Source: Calliopum simillimum
Lineage: Eukaryota > Arthropoda > Insecta > Diptera > Lauxaniidae
Assembly (NCBI GenBank): GCA_951812925.1
Contig: OX638368.1
Coordinates: 159,264,492 to 159,328,491 of the forward strand
Reading direction: 5' to 3'
DNA length: 64,000 nucleotides
The translations under genes were made by a program, and so were the position numbers. This document shows, piece after piece, positions 25,190 through 36,176 of this stretch. The notes under the pieces are model-generated. The model was given only the letters and a program-made list of their open reading frames with translations. It made no database searches and had not been told where the DNA came from. Positions within the stretch are counted from its first letter, which is position 1, and each line of letters begins with the position of its first letter.

Positions 25190-25456
25190 ATATGATCCGT
25201 TTATTTTGAAAGTGGCCTGAGTCCATTTTGAAACAAAAGTAATGTCATGATATGAATTAGCTGACAGTTTATTCAGAACGAATAAAATTGAGTTCTGTCT
25301 TTACAAAAAGTTTACCACATTATGTGAAATTAATGGCGTTATGTTTAAAAAATAGTATCGGGCAAAAAACTGATTATTACGGCACATAATGTGAATGACA
25401 TTACTTTTGCCTCGAAATGGACTAAGGCCACTTTCAAAAAAAACGGCTCATATATG
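25190..25456. mobile_element. Short TIR element (AAAAGTAATGTCAT MITE family), copy 1
   Basis: Inverted ends carry CCGTTT, then TTTTGAAAGTGGCCT and AAAAGTAATGTCAT. The same AAAAGTAATGTCATA(A)TATGAATT core recurs at 25,535-25,560, 28,942-28,965 and 44,349-44,366, so this is a family. The copy is about 267 bp with no coding capacity. A TA or TATA border is possible but not certain. Confidence 0.65.
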
Positions 25457-25489
25457 ATACATATTTACATTTTTAATATATATGTATAT

Positions 25490-25610
25490 GTCAGCCGTTT
25501 ATTATGAAAGAAGGGCAAGACCAAAATGAGGCAAAAGTAATGTCATAATATGAATTGGCTGACATTGTGTTAGAAATATAAATTTCAGAGGGGTATTGTT
25601 ATCGTTGTTT
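25490..25610 (+). repeat. Half copy of the AAAAGTAATGTCAT MITE family
   Basis: GTCAGCCGTTTATTATGAAAG and GGCAAAAGTAATGTCATAAT match the left half of the element at 25,190. The right half is missing. Confidence 0.55.
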
Positions 25611-25689
25611 AAATTCTTAGAAAAGTACCGTGTGCTTCAAACGTTTTGGTTTGGTTCTTAAGAAATCTAACCGAAAAGTAAAATGAAAA

Positions 25690-26405
25690 GTGTACACTAC
25701 ACTGAAGGCATATGAACATTTTGTTTGTGTGGGAGGTGCCACGCCCTCTTATTCGAATTCACCCAGAACTTGAGTCTGCTATCTTAAGTATGAATTAAGT
25801 CTCTGTTTAAATTCAACTTTTATTGCCGAAGACAGGCAAAGTAAAGCGATTTCAGTACTATTTGTGGACAATACTTCAATGATGATTTGAATGTAACATT
25901 TAAAAAACCTTAGATAATAAAATATTGAACCATTCAAAAGTCAAATTTGACATTTTTTACATTCAACATTCTGGAGTTGCCAATAGCAAGTTTTTTTCTA
26001 CATAAAATTCCACGCACTTTCCTCCGAATTCGTCTTGATTTTGTTTGAAGTTTGCCTTTAGTATTTTTAGTGTTTGTGTATATTTCGGTTGCATTTTCTT
26101 ATATATTCCCCTTAAAATTGAGTATTGAATATTTTTTGTATGGGCTGTAGGTGTGTCTGTTAAGCGGTTTATATCATTTCCATTATACCAAGCAAGTTTT
26201 GACAACGGAAACAGTGTACAAAATTTTCTTTGTTTCCAAAATATATTGATTTTCACTGAGAACCAAAAAGACGGATTTGACTATATAGACTCAGGAGGTG
26301 ACGCTGATCAAGAATATGCATGCATACATACTTCTCTATACTCGTGCTGTGCGTTACAAACGGAAGGACAAAATAAATATACCCTGGATGTAGGGGATAA
26401 AAATA
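25690..26405 (+). repeat. GGCCTGGCC dispersed repeat, copy C
   Basis: The GGGAGGTGCCACGCCCTCTT block lies at 25,730-25,750. The end block GCGTTACAAACGGAAGGAC with GGATGTAGGGGATAAAAATA lies at 26,350-26,405. In between, about 25,835-25,980 is a separate repeat also found at 61,690-61,860 (AAAGCGATTTC..AAAAGTCAAATTTGACATTT). The left GGCCTGGCC end is missing, so this copy is truncated. The mixed frames here are not genes. Confidence 0.65.
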
Positions 26406-27255
26406 ACAAGCTTGAAAACTTTACATATTAAATTATTTATTGGATTGGATTAAAATTGTTTAAAGCTATATAAATGACGTTTGCATTTTGAACAGCAGCA
26501 ATATATATTATTTAAAATTTTATTACCTTCAGTATTTATATTTCTTTTAGTCAGAGAATTGAATTTCAATTTTATTGCAAACCTGCCTGAAGTTGTGTTA
26601 CAAAAAAGTGCAACTGGTCCAAACGTTTAAGTGAAAATGAAATTATTATACAAATTGATTTCAGTAGAAGAACTTCAGTATCCAGTTTTTTTTTCCGATA
26701 GCATTATAATTTACATTTTTTATTGGATATTCTTACGTAAAAGTTTCTAGTAAAATATTGCCAATGAAATTTAGTGTTAAATCTGGTTTGAAAAGTCAGT
26801 AGTTGCGCAGGGTTTTGCAAGCGTACAGAGATAAAAAAATGTGTTTTCAGATGAAGGGATACTTTATTTTGCGAAAAATAAATTTCATGTTTTTTTATGA
26901 AAGCAAATATAGTAAAACAGCACAGCGTTCGTTGTCCTTTTTTCATCGAAACTATGCACATTAAAGTGGGTCGCCAAAAAAAAAAAAAAAAAAAAAAATG
27001 TTTCTGGTAGCCAATGAAATATTTTACATTGCTTATTTTTAAACTTTTCATTTACTATTTTGACAAACAAAAATTTTCCATACAAGTATTATATTTTTGG
27101 TCCAAAAAAAAAAAAAAAAAAAAATCTAGGCTTAGGTATTAAAACTTTCACCAGAATCAAAATATTTTGTGAAAAGTCTAACAATAGCTAAGGAACATAA
27201 ATATTTCGATGGTAACCAGAAAATAATTTTTTTTTTGTATGTATGTTTGTCGACC
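26406..27255. other. AT-rich sequence with poly(A) tracts
   Basis: Poly(A) runs of about 20 lie at 26,978-26,998 and 27,102-27,123. Phenylalanine-rich minus frames at 26,704-27,085 are artefacts of them. Nothing else was recognised. Confidence 0.4.
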
Positions 27256-27259
27256 CGCT

Positions 27260-27680
27260 TTAATGTACTACATAAGACTGAGCCAAAAAACAAGCATTTT
27301 TGGAAATTCGAAAAATCTGAAAAGGGCGTCAAAAAAAACTGCTGAAATTTTTAAAAATTTTTTTGATGTATGTAGATGAGAATGATTAAGATTTGGGTTG
27401 ACATCTCTGATTTTTTGGAAAATTGGTGAAAAGTTAGTATTTGACATATATATGACTGTGGTAAAATGATTTCCCAAAATTCTAAAAAAATCCAAGATGG
27501 CGGCCATAAGAATTTCGAAGCAAATTTCGGATACTCACCCTCGGCTTTTTATCTGATTTTGATTAAATTTTCAGGGTAAGTGTAAAAAAGTATTGGGTTT
27601 TGAAAAAAAATTACCCTGAAAAAAATTTTATTTTCGGTGTGAATCGAAATAAAATTTTTTTCAGTGTATTATTTATTTTT
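27260..27680 (+). repeat. Dispersed repeat shared with the insertion at 19.8 kb
   Basis: It contains CAAGATGGCGGCCATAAGAA, CCTCGGCTTTTTATCTGATT and a CCCTGAAAAAAATTTTATTT block, in the same order as 19,850-20,020. Ends are undefined. Confidence 0.55.
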
Positions 27681-27835
27681 TTTCAAAACGGCATATAGGG
27701 AACTCTCAAAAATTTGGGATTTCTACAATTTTTTAGGCACATTCACCAAACTTGGTGGAGAAGTGACTTTTTAAATAAGAATCAAAAAACTGAAGAGCAC
27801 TAGTCACGGAAAAGGTCGTTAAAAAAGTTACGTAT

Positions 27836-28080
27836 GTGTGACTCAAGATGGGATTCGGTCGCTGGATGAGAGTTTTTGGCTTTTGAACGCCAACGGCAGG
27901 CAAAACTCTTGGTTTACTCAAGAGGAAGGCATCTTACGAAAAAGTGTACAAGGCATAAAATACTCTGAATCGTCCAAGGAATACGTGTGAAATTTTTGGA
28001 AATTTTTTGGAACGTTAAAAAAAAGTTTTAAAAAATTCCAAAAAAAATCACACGTATTTCTCAAATTTCAATCAAAACAA
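27836..28080 (+). repeat. GGCATCTTA fold-back family, partial copy
   Basis: ACTCAAGATGGGATTCGGTC, GGCTTTTGAACGCC, TTTACTCAAGAGGAAGGCAT and TACGTGTGAAATTT follow the order of the left arm at 45,400-45,560. A short inverted return (CACACGTATTT near 28,047) marks the beginning of a right arm that is otherwise lost. Confidence 0.65.
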
Positions 28081-28910
28081 TCGCAATACCTGAAAAACTG
28101 TGCGACAACAACACTTTCTTAATAAATAAGCATATCTGTCAACATCTCTTACGTCATGTTTTTCAACCCAACTTAGTTTCAAACATTCCCACAAAATGGG
28201 ATTTTTATTTGTTTTGGTTTTTAATATGGGTTTTTTCAAACAACAAACAAATGTCGCAGTATTCAAATAACATGAGCGTCCCCTCCCTGGCTTCATTCTT
28301 CTCAAATATACCAAGATAATCTACATAAGTAGATAGAAATACTAAAAATTTAAAATAATCGATTTTTATTCTTAGGTAACTGTTGGACTTGTAAGCGAAA
28401 TATATTTATTTTTTTGAAAAACCGCAAGGTTGCTATATTGCTAAAGTCGATATCATTGTCTCAATAAAATAGAGATTAATAACCATGTGAAGGTCAAAAC
28501 AAAAATTTAAATAATTAAACTGTTTTATTCATTTGCACCTTACCCAAAAATAATCGGTACTCGAATTTCAACATTAACTAACTGTACAGGTAGAAATGTA
28601 ACCAGTTTTAATCAGGTATTGCAACTTAGGCAAAATACTTATGATCGAAGACTTTGGTGATGCCGCAATTTTTGTCAATTGTGCTGATTTCTATTGCTTA
28701 TAAATCTGGATTAACGTAAAGTCCAACAGATGATAAATGTTTATTTGATGTCAAATCTTTGGTCAACGTGACTTTAATGTAACTTGTCTTAGTCCAATAT
28801 TAATTTTTGTTTTTTTTAATAAGAACAAAGCCAGTCATATTCTGCATGTTGCAGTGTAAGAAATATTTCTTGACGTGCTGTAGTTTTATTTCTGAGACAA
28901 TAAAGGAGGA
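28081..28910. other. AT-rich sequence, nothing recognised
   Basis: The 80-residue minus frame 28,072-28,314 shows no recognisable domain. No repeat ends were seen. Confidence 0.35.
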
Positions 28911-28914
28911 GTAG

Positions 28915-29115
28915 ATGTACCAAGTACGAGACAAAAGTAATGTCATAATGTGAATTTGGTGAAAATTTACTAGAAATGATTAAACTTGTTTTCTATTTTC
29001 ATGAAATGCTTACTTGATGGTGTGGAATTAATCGCATTGCATTTAAAAAATTATACCGGTCAAATTACCGATTATTATCGCAAAAATGTAATAATGCCGA
29101 CTTTTCAAACAGTGC
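28915..29115. repeat. AAAAGTAATGTCAT MITE family, diverged copy
   Basis: GACAAAAGTAATGTCATAAT at 28,930 and GTGTGGAATTAATCGCATT near 29,020 match the equivalents at 25,240-25,400 and 44,345-44,440. The ends are lost. Confidence 0.5.
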
Positions 29116-29212
29116 ATGATATTCGCTTTCGGCACTTACCTACTTGATTTTTTTACGTTTTTCATTGATGCGGTCGAAAAACATTTTTTTAATCAAAAGC
29201 AAGGCATCTTAA

Positions 29213-30640
29213 CACGTTGAGTACCATGTGTACCGCCGGCGGTACACACTTTACTTGTAGCACTGTAGGCCAGGAAAATAAGACGAAAAAAGAGCTTCCG
29301 TGCGAAAAAATTCCCAGTGGAAATTTTTCACCGGAATTGTCTTTAGTTATGCATGATACACAAACTGTGAAAAGTCCATTGCAAAGTCGTGTGCGCATAA
29401 AAAGTTATTAAGGCTCAAAGGTCGCTAAAATCAGTTTTTTGCAAATATGTTGGTCTCCAATTTTGTAGCACAGGAAATTTCCTACAAAAGTACGTTAAAG
29501 GTATTTGCGTACGACTTCTAGTTTAGGAGATCACCCAATTTAAAAAGTTGTTAATAGTTATGATATGAAATACTACCTATGAGTTCATATTAAAATATCT
29601 TACTTTTTAAATTGCAATAACTCTTCAATGAAAAGTTGTACAAACAAAATTAAAATGCCGTTTGAAAGATAATTTAGTTTTCTATATACCATATAATTTT
29701 TTTTTTTTCGAACGGCTCGACCTCAAAAATATTCTTGAATAACCGTAAAGGCTTCGAAATTACTGGTTTTTTAAGGATATCTGCGAATTGGTAAGTACTA
29801 CGATAAAAAGTAATGGGACCAAATTTGTAGAGAATTGCAAGATCTACAAAAAATAAGGGATATGTGTACACATAGAAGTAACCGTATAGAAGATATTCAA
29901 TAGAAACCGGTTTTTTGGCATTTTAAGAGTTTTTTTGGAATATCTTCTAAACGATTACTTCTATGTGTACACATATCGCTTATTTTTTGTAGATCTTGTA
30001 ATTTTCTACAAATTTGGTCCCAGTACTTTTTATCGTAGTACTTACCAATTCGCAGATATCCTTAAAAAATTTTGAAGCCTTAACGGTTATTCAAGAATAT
30101 TTTTGAGGTCGAGCCGTTCGAAAAAAAAATTTTATATGGTATATAGAAAACTAAATTATCTTTCAAACGGCATTTTAATTTTGTTTGTACAACTTCTCAT
30201 TGAAGAGTTATTGCAATTTTAAAAGTAAGATATTTTAATATGAACTCATAGGTAGTATTTCATATCATAACTATTAACAACTTTTTAAATTGGGTGATCT
30301 CCTAAACTAGAGTCGTACGCAAATACTTTTAACGTACTTTTGTAGGAAATTTTCTGTGCTACAAAATTGGAGACCAACATTTTTCTGTAAAAGTTAGCAT
30401 TAGCGAGATATTTGCAAAAAACTGATTTTAGCGACCTTTGAGCCTTAATAACTTTTTATGCGCACACGACTTTGCAATGGACTTTTCACAGTTTGTGTAT
30501 CATGCATAAATAAAGACAATTCCGGTGAAAAATTTCCACTGTGAATTTTTTCGCAGAAAATGTCTTATTTTCCTGGGCTACTGTGCCACCGTACAAATAA
30601 AATGGCTATCACCAGGTGCCACCATACAAATTCAATATGT
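29213..30640. mobile_element. piggyBac-like palindromic element
   Basis: The left end follows TTAA (29,209-29,212) and reads CACGTTGAGTACCATGTG, then TACCGCCGGCGGTACA. Arms of about 640 bases (29,260-29,905 and 29,935-30,575) are inverted copies. CCTGG(G/C)C(T)TAC and TGCCACCGTACAAATAAAAT mark the right side. Candidate decayed right termini with CCGGCGGT..CACGTGGCAC occur at 32,043-32,067 and 32,457-32,482. A TTAA border is the hallmark of piggyBac-superfamily elements. The right TTAA is not preserved, so the assignment is tentative. No transposase was recognised. Confidence 0.55.
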
Positions 30641-30726
30641 ATGAAAAAATGTCGACTTGTGATAACTGTTGAATATTGATCTATAGGGGTAGATTATAAG
30701 TTTGTGGAAAGAGATTTGTGCTTATA

Positions 30727-32008
30727 CGAGGGCTGCTAGATATATTTCTGGCCTTATAATGAAAATGCGAATATTTATCATCAGAAATGGTTTTATTGTG
30801 TTTCAAAGTATTCTCCAGCATGATTTATACACTTTTGCATGCGCTCAAACCAATTGTCGAAGCATTTTTTCCACTCCGATTGAGACACCTCCAAAACATG
30901 GATTTTGAACGCTTCAGCAGCATCTTCTGGCGACGAAAATCATTGACCACGCATTTTTTTCTTGATGTGCAGGAATAGAAAGAAGTTATTGGGTGCCAAG
31001 TCAGGGCTGTACGGCGGATGATCCATCAATTCGACGTTTTGGCCGGTCAAAAAGGCGCTGGTTTGAGCCGATGTGTGAGAAATTACATTGTCATGATGAA
31101 CAATGATTCGTTTTCTCTTGTTCGTTTTTCGAATTTCTCCGAAGACTTCAGGCAAACAAATTGTGGTGTACTACTCAGAATTGACCGTCCTACGTTGCTC
31201 AAGCAGAACAGTCGCCACATGACCAGTTTTGCCGAAGAAACAGGCGACCATTTGCTTCGAAGTGCTTTTCACACGAACAACTTTCGTCGTCTTCGAAGAC
31301 CCACATGGTCGATTGCTGTTTTGTTTCGGGTTCATACGCATAGATCCATGATTCGTCACCTGTGACGATCTTATAAACGTCTTTTGAAGCACCGCGATCG
31401 TATTTTTCAACATTTCTTTGCACAAATCGACACGAGCCTTTTTTTGAGCGATTGTCAAATTGTGCGGGATCCAACGAGAACAAACCTTTTTTACGGCCAG
31501 GTGTTCATGCAATATCGAATGTACTGAAGTGGAACTAATGCCCAAAGATTTCTCTATCTCACGGTGTGTTACATGATGATCTTGCATTATCAGTTCACGC
31601 ACGGCATCAATGTTCTCTGGCACAACGACCGTTTTTGGACGACCTTCACGGAATTCATCTTTGAGCGAGCGTCGGCCACGACTGAATTCATTAAAACAGT
31701 TTTTCACAGTGTTATAGAATGGTGCTTCATCGCCCTACAAAGATTTAAGTTCACTGATGCACTCTTGTCGTAATAATCCACGTCGAAAGTTGTGAAAAAT
31801 GATCGCACGAAAATGTTTACGAGTTAGTTCCATTTTTTTGCCAAATTGATTTTTTCAAGTCACTGTAAACAACACCAATGATGGTCGTACGTCAAAACGT
31901 TCTGAGTACGTTTATGCTCAAAAATGTCAAACTTTCCAATGGCAATGTCAGATTGCACCTAGCAACACTTAGTGTTGCCTAGGCCAGAATTATATCTAGC
32001 AGCCTACG
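30727..32008 (-). mobile_element. Complete-length mariner element (1,282 bp)
   Basis: Terminal inverted repeats begin CGAGGGCTGCTAGATAT on the left and, inverted, CGTAGGCTGCTAGATAT on the right. They are flanked by TA at 30,725-30,726 and 32,009-32,010. The size is the canonical mariner length. It carries one transposase gene on the minus strand, disrupted by frameshifts, stops and a catalytic substitution. Two or three mismatches in the TIRs suggest a moderately old insertion. Confidence 0.9.
30793..31833 (-). pseudogene. mariner transposase (DD34D), inactive
   Basis: Start at 31,833 (MELTRKHFRA), stop at 30,793-30,795. The span is 347 codons, matching the usual 345 or so. The N-terminal region has the paired helix-turn-helix part (EIEKSLGISSTSVHSILHEH and WIPHNLT). 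The first catalytic block VTGDESWIY is intact in a shifted frame. The second is HHDNVISHTSAQT. In the third, HPPYSPDLAPNNFFLF, the Asp expected 35 residues after the second Asp is Asn. Stops replace Trp after VNSE and Arg after MRGQ. At least two compensating frameshifts lie between about 31,200 and 31,480. The wording of the motifs recalls the mellifera subfamily, an inference from memory. Confidence 0.9.
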
Positions 32009-32010
32009 TA

Positions 32011-32482
32011 TGTGTTATTTGTCCTATAAAATGGCGTGACGGCCGGCGGTATACGTGGCACATGAGTGAAACCAAATTATCTAAGTACCTTGTTCACCGC
32101 AGGTTTGTTGAAAATATTAGACCAAAGTGCCACCATTCAAATAAAATATACATCTTGAGGTGAAGAAGCAATAAAAACAACTAAAAAGTTTGCAACATTT
32201 TGAAATAAGTGTAAAAATAGTTATTAGAATTATTATGGATTATAATCCACCCTTTGCCTGGAATGTTAGTTATTAGTTTTTATTATTAATAACCTTTAAT
32301 TGAATGTAATTTTTACTTTTGTTAGTTTCAAAACTCTAACCAAAAATACCTTTTCCTCTGTGATAAAATACAAAAATTTTTTGATTTACTGCAGTGCTTC
32401 AGAATATATATTGCATTGAATTCACACGGCACACTGGGGAAGTTTTAGTATGTACCGCCGGCGGTGCACGTGGCACACAGGT
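32011..32482. other. Right-hand remains of the CCGCCGGCGG element
   Basis: CCGGCGGTATACGTGGCACA (32,043) and CCGCCGGCGGTGCACGTGGC (32,457) resemble the left end at 29,216. TGCCACCATTCAAATAAAAT (32,128) repeats a phrase of 30,585 and 30,618. Between them lies AT-rich sequence without genes. Confidence 0.45.
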
Positions 32483-32676
32483 GAGCATAAAATGCTTAGA
32501 AACATCCAAAGCATACGGGTAAATTTTTTCAGAATTTTTTGAAGCATTTTATAATTTTTCCAAAATCCACACATATCCTTTGGGTGACAATTTTTACCTT
32601 ATACATGTCTTTTTGTAAGATGCCTTGCTTTTAAATAAAAAATCGTTTTCCGACCGCAAAATTGAAATACAAACTA

Positions 32677-34172
32677 CACGGCGTGCTTGAACCAAGTTTA
32701 AATAAAAGTTTCTTGCATATGAGTTTTTGACTGAATTATGTTACGTAATAACTTCACGAATCAAATGATCCCAAAATTAAAAAAATCGAATGGGCCCTTT
32801 TTGAAATAAGGAGCCTTAAGCAATAACTATAAAAAGTTAATACAACACAAAATTAAAAATATTTGTAACATTTTGCAAACTATTTTTTCTAAACTAATTT
32901 GAGGTCGCTGAACACGAAAAACGCACTTATTTTTTTTTCCTTGGGGTCGTTCCCAAGTTATTCGATAATTTATAATTTCGAGGTTATAGCTTCATATACA
33001 TCAATATATTTCTATGACGCCAAGTCCGATCAATTTTATTTGTCCACGCTTACAAAGAGTGATTAACGGCGCTTCTAACAAGTATACCAATAATTATGCT
33101 CCAAACAAAATTGACTGAGTTAAAGCAGGAAAAAGCTTGATATTTCAAAAATTTTTAAAATTTTTCACATCAACTTCAAATGAAACACTTTGTTTTTGGC
33201 ACATATTTTTTTTTAAATAATTATTTTTAGAAATGTTATTTAATGGCGCATATAAAAGCAAACATTTTAAGTCTATGTTGAGCAAAATCGAATGAAATTT
33301 CCAAGAGATATAAAGGCTTTAGTGCAATAAGGAAGATGTGAGAATTTTCGAAATGTTCGGCCTGAGTCAACAGATCCAATTTTTCAGCCTCCAAATAGGA
33401 CACCCTACACTTATTGAACACTTTAAAGATGATTTAAGTAACTTCTAATCATTCTCTGTAGAAGAACATTGCGGATTGTATCAAAAATATTAATTTTTAA
33501 AAGAAATCGAAATTTCTCTATTGCACTAAAACCTTAATATATTTTGGAAATTTCATTCGATTTTGCTCAACATAGGCTTAAAATGTTTGCAATTATATGC
33601 GCCATTAAATAACATTTCTAAAAATAATTATTTAAAAAAAAATATGTGCCAAAAACAAAGTGTTTCATTTGAAGTTGATGTGAAAAATTTAAAAAATTTT
33701 TGAAATATCAAGCTTTTTCCTGCTTTAACTCAGTCAATTTTGTTTGGAGCATAATTATTGGTATACTTGTTAGAAGCGCCGTTAATCACTCTTTGTAAGC
33801 GTGGACAAATAAAATTGATCGGACTTGGCGTGATAGAAATATATTGATGTATATGAAGCTATAACCTCGAAATTATAAATTATCGAATAACTTGGGAACG
33901 ACCCCAAGGAAAAAAAAATAAATGCGTTTTTCGAGTTCAGCGACTTCAAATTAGTTTAGAAAAAATAGTTTGCAAAATGTTACAAATATTTTTAATTTTG
34001 TGTTGTATTAACTTTTTATAGTTATTGCTTAAGGCTCCTTATTTCAAAAAGGGCCCATTCGATTTTTTTAATTTTGGGATCATTTGATTCGTGAAGTTAT
34101 TACGTAACATAATTCAGTCAAAAAACTCATATGCAAGAAACTTTTATTTAAACTTGGTTCAAGCACGACGTG
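32677..34172. mobile_element. Fold-back element FB4 with ACTA target duplication
   Basis: Ends are CACGGCGTGCTTGAACC (32,677) and the inverse of CACGTCGTGCTTGAACC (to 34,172), flanked by ACTA at 32,673-32,676 and 34,173-34,176. Arms of about 670 bases surround a spacer near 33,345-33,500. A CAC start and 4-bp duplication are known for Chapaev transposons, which belong with CACTA elements in the CMC group, but no transposase is present to confirm this. Confidence 0.75.
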
Positions 34173-34176
34173 ACTA

Positions 34177-34866
34177 GTAAGGGTGTAAAATTTGGCCTGG
34201 CCAAACATTAAATACCCTACACTGCAGTATTTTAAAAAAAGCTTGCATTTATAGTTTTTAGTGTCTGAGTGAAAAACGTTTTCAGTAGAGTTTTGAAGCT
34301 TTTTCTTATATAAGAGATGCCACGCCCTCTTGTCCGAGTTCGTCTAGCTTTAGCTTAGAGCGTGCATTTATAGTCTTTAGTATTTGAGTGAAGTTGGTTC
34401 AATCTCAAAAAACTCTTTCAGTATAGCATTTTTGCTTATGTGGGAGGTGCCACGCCCCCTTGTCTGATCTCACTCAATTTTTGTTGAGAGCTTTCATTTA
34501 TGATTCTTAGTGTCTGAGTCGAATTGGGTTCGAATATCTCAAAAAACGCTTTCAGTATAGCGTTTTAAAGCTTTTGCTTATGTGGTAGGTGCCACGCCCT
34601 CTTGTCCTAATTCGTTCAGTTTTTTTTAGAGCTTGCGCTTACAATTCTTAGCATATATGCGTATTTTGGTTGCATTGTCGTGAAAAATACTCCTAAAATT
34701 GCATTTTGAATATTTTTTTTTGTATGGGCGGTAGGCGTGTCCGTTGACCGATTTCGCTCATTTTCAATCCCCCAAGCTATCTTTGACGACGAAGGCAGTG
34801 TACCAAATTTCATTGAATTATCTGGCTCAGTTTTCCCAAAAAGTGTATTTCAACACACAGCCACTT

Positions 34867-34940
<74 letters not shown>

Positions 34941-35062
34941 ACAGACAGACAGACAGGTGACGCTGATAAAGAATATATATACTTTTCTATATCTGCTACG
35001 CCTCTTTCTCTGCGTTACAAACGGAAGGACAAAGTGAATAAACCCTGGGTGTAGGGTATAAA
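34177..35062 (+). repeat. GGCCTGGCC dispersed repeat, copy D (longest)
   Basis: It begins GTAAGGGTGTAAAATTTGG with GGCCTGGCC. Three tandem units of about 135 bases follow, each with a (G/A)GTGCCACGCCC(T/C)CTTGT phrase (near 34,317, 34,447 and 34,587). Then come a CCGTTGACCGATTTC block, the CCAG/ACAG microsatellite, and the end block GTTACAAACGGAAGGAC and GGGTGTAGGGTATAAAAAA. It starts directly after the ACTA duplication of FB4. Confidence 0.75.
34868..34956 (+). repeat. (CCAG)n(ACAG)n microsatellite
   Basis: About 18 CCAG units followed by four ACAG units. A short GCTGGCTGGCTGG run at the equivalent point of copy A and CCAGCCAGACAGACGG in copy B show that the tract is an ancestral part of the repeat and expanded here. 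The Pro-Ala-Ser-Gln and Gly-Trp-Leu-Ala frames across it are artefacts. Confidence 0.95.
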
Positions 35063-35300
35063 AAATCGATTTTTGAAAGCAAACATTAACTATAGGTACA
35101 GTAAAACAATTTGTATAATTTTTTAACGGCGAAATTTTTGTAAGAATACGATCGTTTTTTTTTTTAAGTAATATCCGTATCCGTTTTTTGAAGAAAAAAA
35201 AGGTCATGAGCAAAAACATGTGTTTTTTTTTCCAAAATAGACCCTCAGGGGAATTAAAATCACTCCAACGGTTTTTCTTGGAACGAAAAATTAGCTGAAA
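35063..35300 (+). repeat. Dispersed repeat related to 285-470 and 9.88-10.78 kb
   Basis: TATAATTTTTTAACGGCGAA, GAAGAAAAAAAAGGTCATGA and GACCCTCAGGGGAATTAAAA have counterparts at both other places. Ends are undefined. Confidence 0.5.
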
Positions 35301-36170
35301 TCGTTTCAAAGAGAACTTCTAATGGTCGAGCACTGGTCGAAAAATTAAAAAAGCTGGCCAAAATTCGAAAAATAAAGTTATTGTTTTTGAACAATGAAGA
35401 TTTGTTTAATATGATTCTCAAAGCCAGTGCGTTTTATCTCGCTTTAAATTGATGTAAATAGGCAACTATTTCGTGAAAATAATGCACAAAACTAATTTGT
35501 TGAAGTGGTTTTTAATATGCCAAATAATAGAAAATCCGCAGAGAACCATCCAATTTCCACATGCATCGTATTCATAGTACATATTTCTACAAACTTGTGA
35601 AAAAATTAACTGGCGTAAGGTGCCCCTAATAAGGTTATTTTGACTTTTGTAACGTATTTCTTATTCGGAATAAATGATTCAAGAAATCAAACTTTTGTAG
35701 AAAAAGATGCTGTTTGGCACAATTTGTTCGCCATTTTGGATATGCCGTTTTGTGCTACAAAAATTAATTTCATATCCTTAGTCAACGACCTCAAAAACTC
35801 CAATTTACTAACTTCTTGTTGGTTAAAGTAGTTTTGCACTTACCGTTCCGTAGTTCTGGATTATTGGAAAATTTAATTTCAGATTCGTTATAAGCAACAT
35901 CTGAAACTCTCATATACTGTTTTCGGTGGTAACAGATGCGGTTTAGCAGTATTTAATCTACCATTTTGATTTTAGATTCGAAATTAGCTTCATCGTAAGT
36001 CCCTTATTATTAACTGTCGACAGAATGTCCACCATTTTGGATCCGCTATTTTGCTTTTTGAAAAATTGAATTCGGATTCGTAATAAGCATCATTATAAAC
36101 TCTTTATTACCGACTTTCACAATTTTGGCCAGCTTTTTTGATTTTCCGACCACTGTGCGACCCTTTCTAA
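35301..36170. other. AT-rich sequence, nothing recognised
   Basis: No domain or element border was seen. Two related phrases (GATTCGTAATAAGC / GATTCGTTATAAGC, CATTTTGGAT) suggest a decayed tandem duplication near 35,730-36,110. Confidence 0.35.
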
Positions 36171-36176
36171 TATACA

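Larger units (their letters stand above)
29160..32672. mobile_element. Nested transposon complex: host fold-back interrupted by piggyBac-like palindrome and mariner
   Basis: The outer element is a GGCATCTTA-family fold-back. Its left arm starts GCGGTCGAAAAAC..AAAGCAAGGCATCTTA at 29,170-29,210. It resumes at 32,483 with CATAAAATGCTTAGAAACAT, and the right arm ends TAAGATGCCTTGCTTTTAA..GACCGC at 32,615-32,657. It is therefore interrupted by 29,213-32,482, which contains a palindrome with CCGCCGGCGG ends and, within its right part, a complete mariner (30,727-32,008). The order of insertion reads outer fold-back, then palindrome, then mariner. Confidence 0.65.

Noticed and set aside
26704..27085. 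Phe-rich minus-strand ORFs
   Set aside because: Created by poly(A) tracts.
31018..31773. Plus-strand ORFs across the mariner
   Set aside because: Shadow frames of the minus-strand transposase.
34744..35309. ORFs with Pro-Ala-Ser-Gln or Gly-Trp-Leu-Ala repeats, resembling structural repeat proteins
   Set aside because: Translation of a CCAG microsatellite inside a dispersed repeat.
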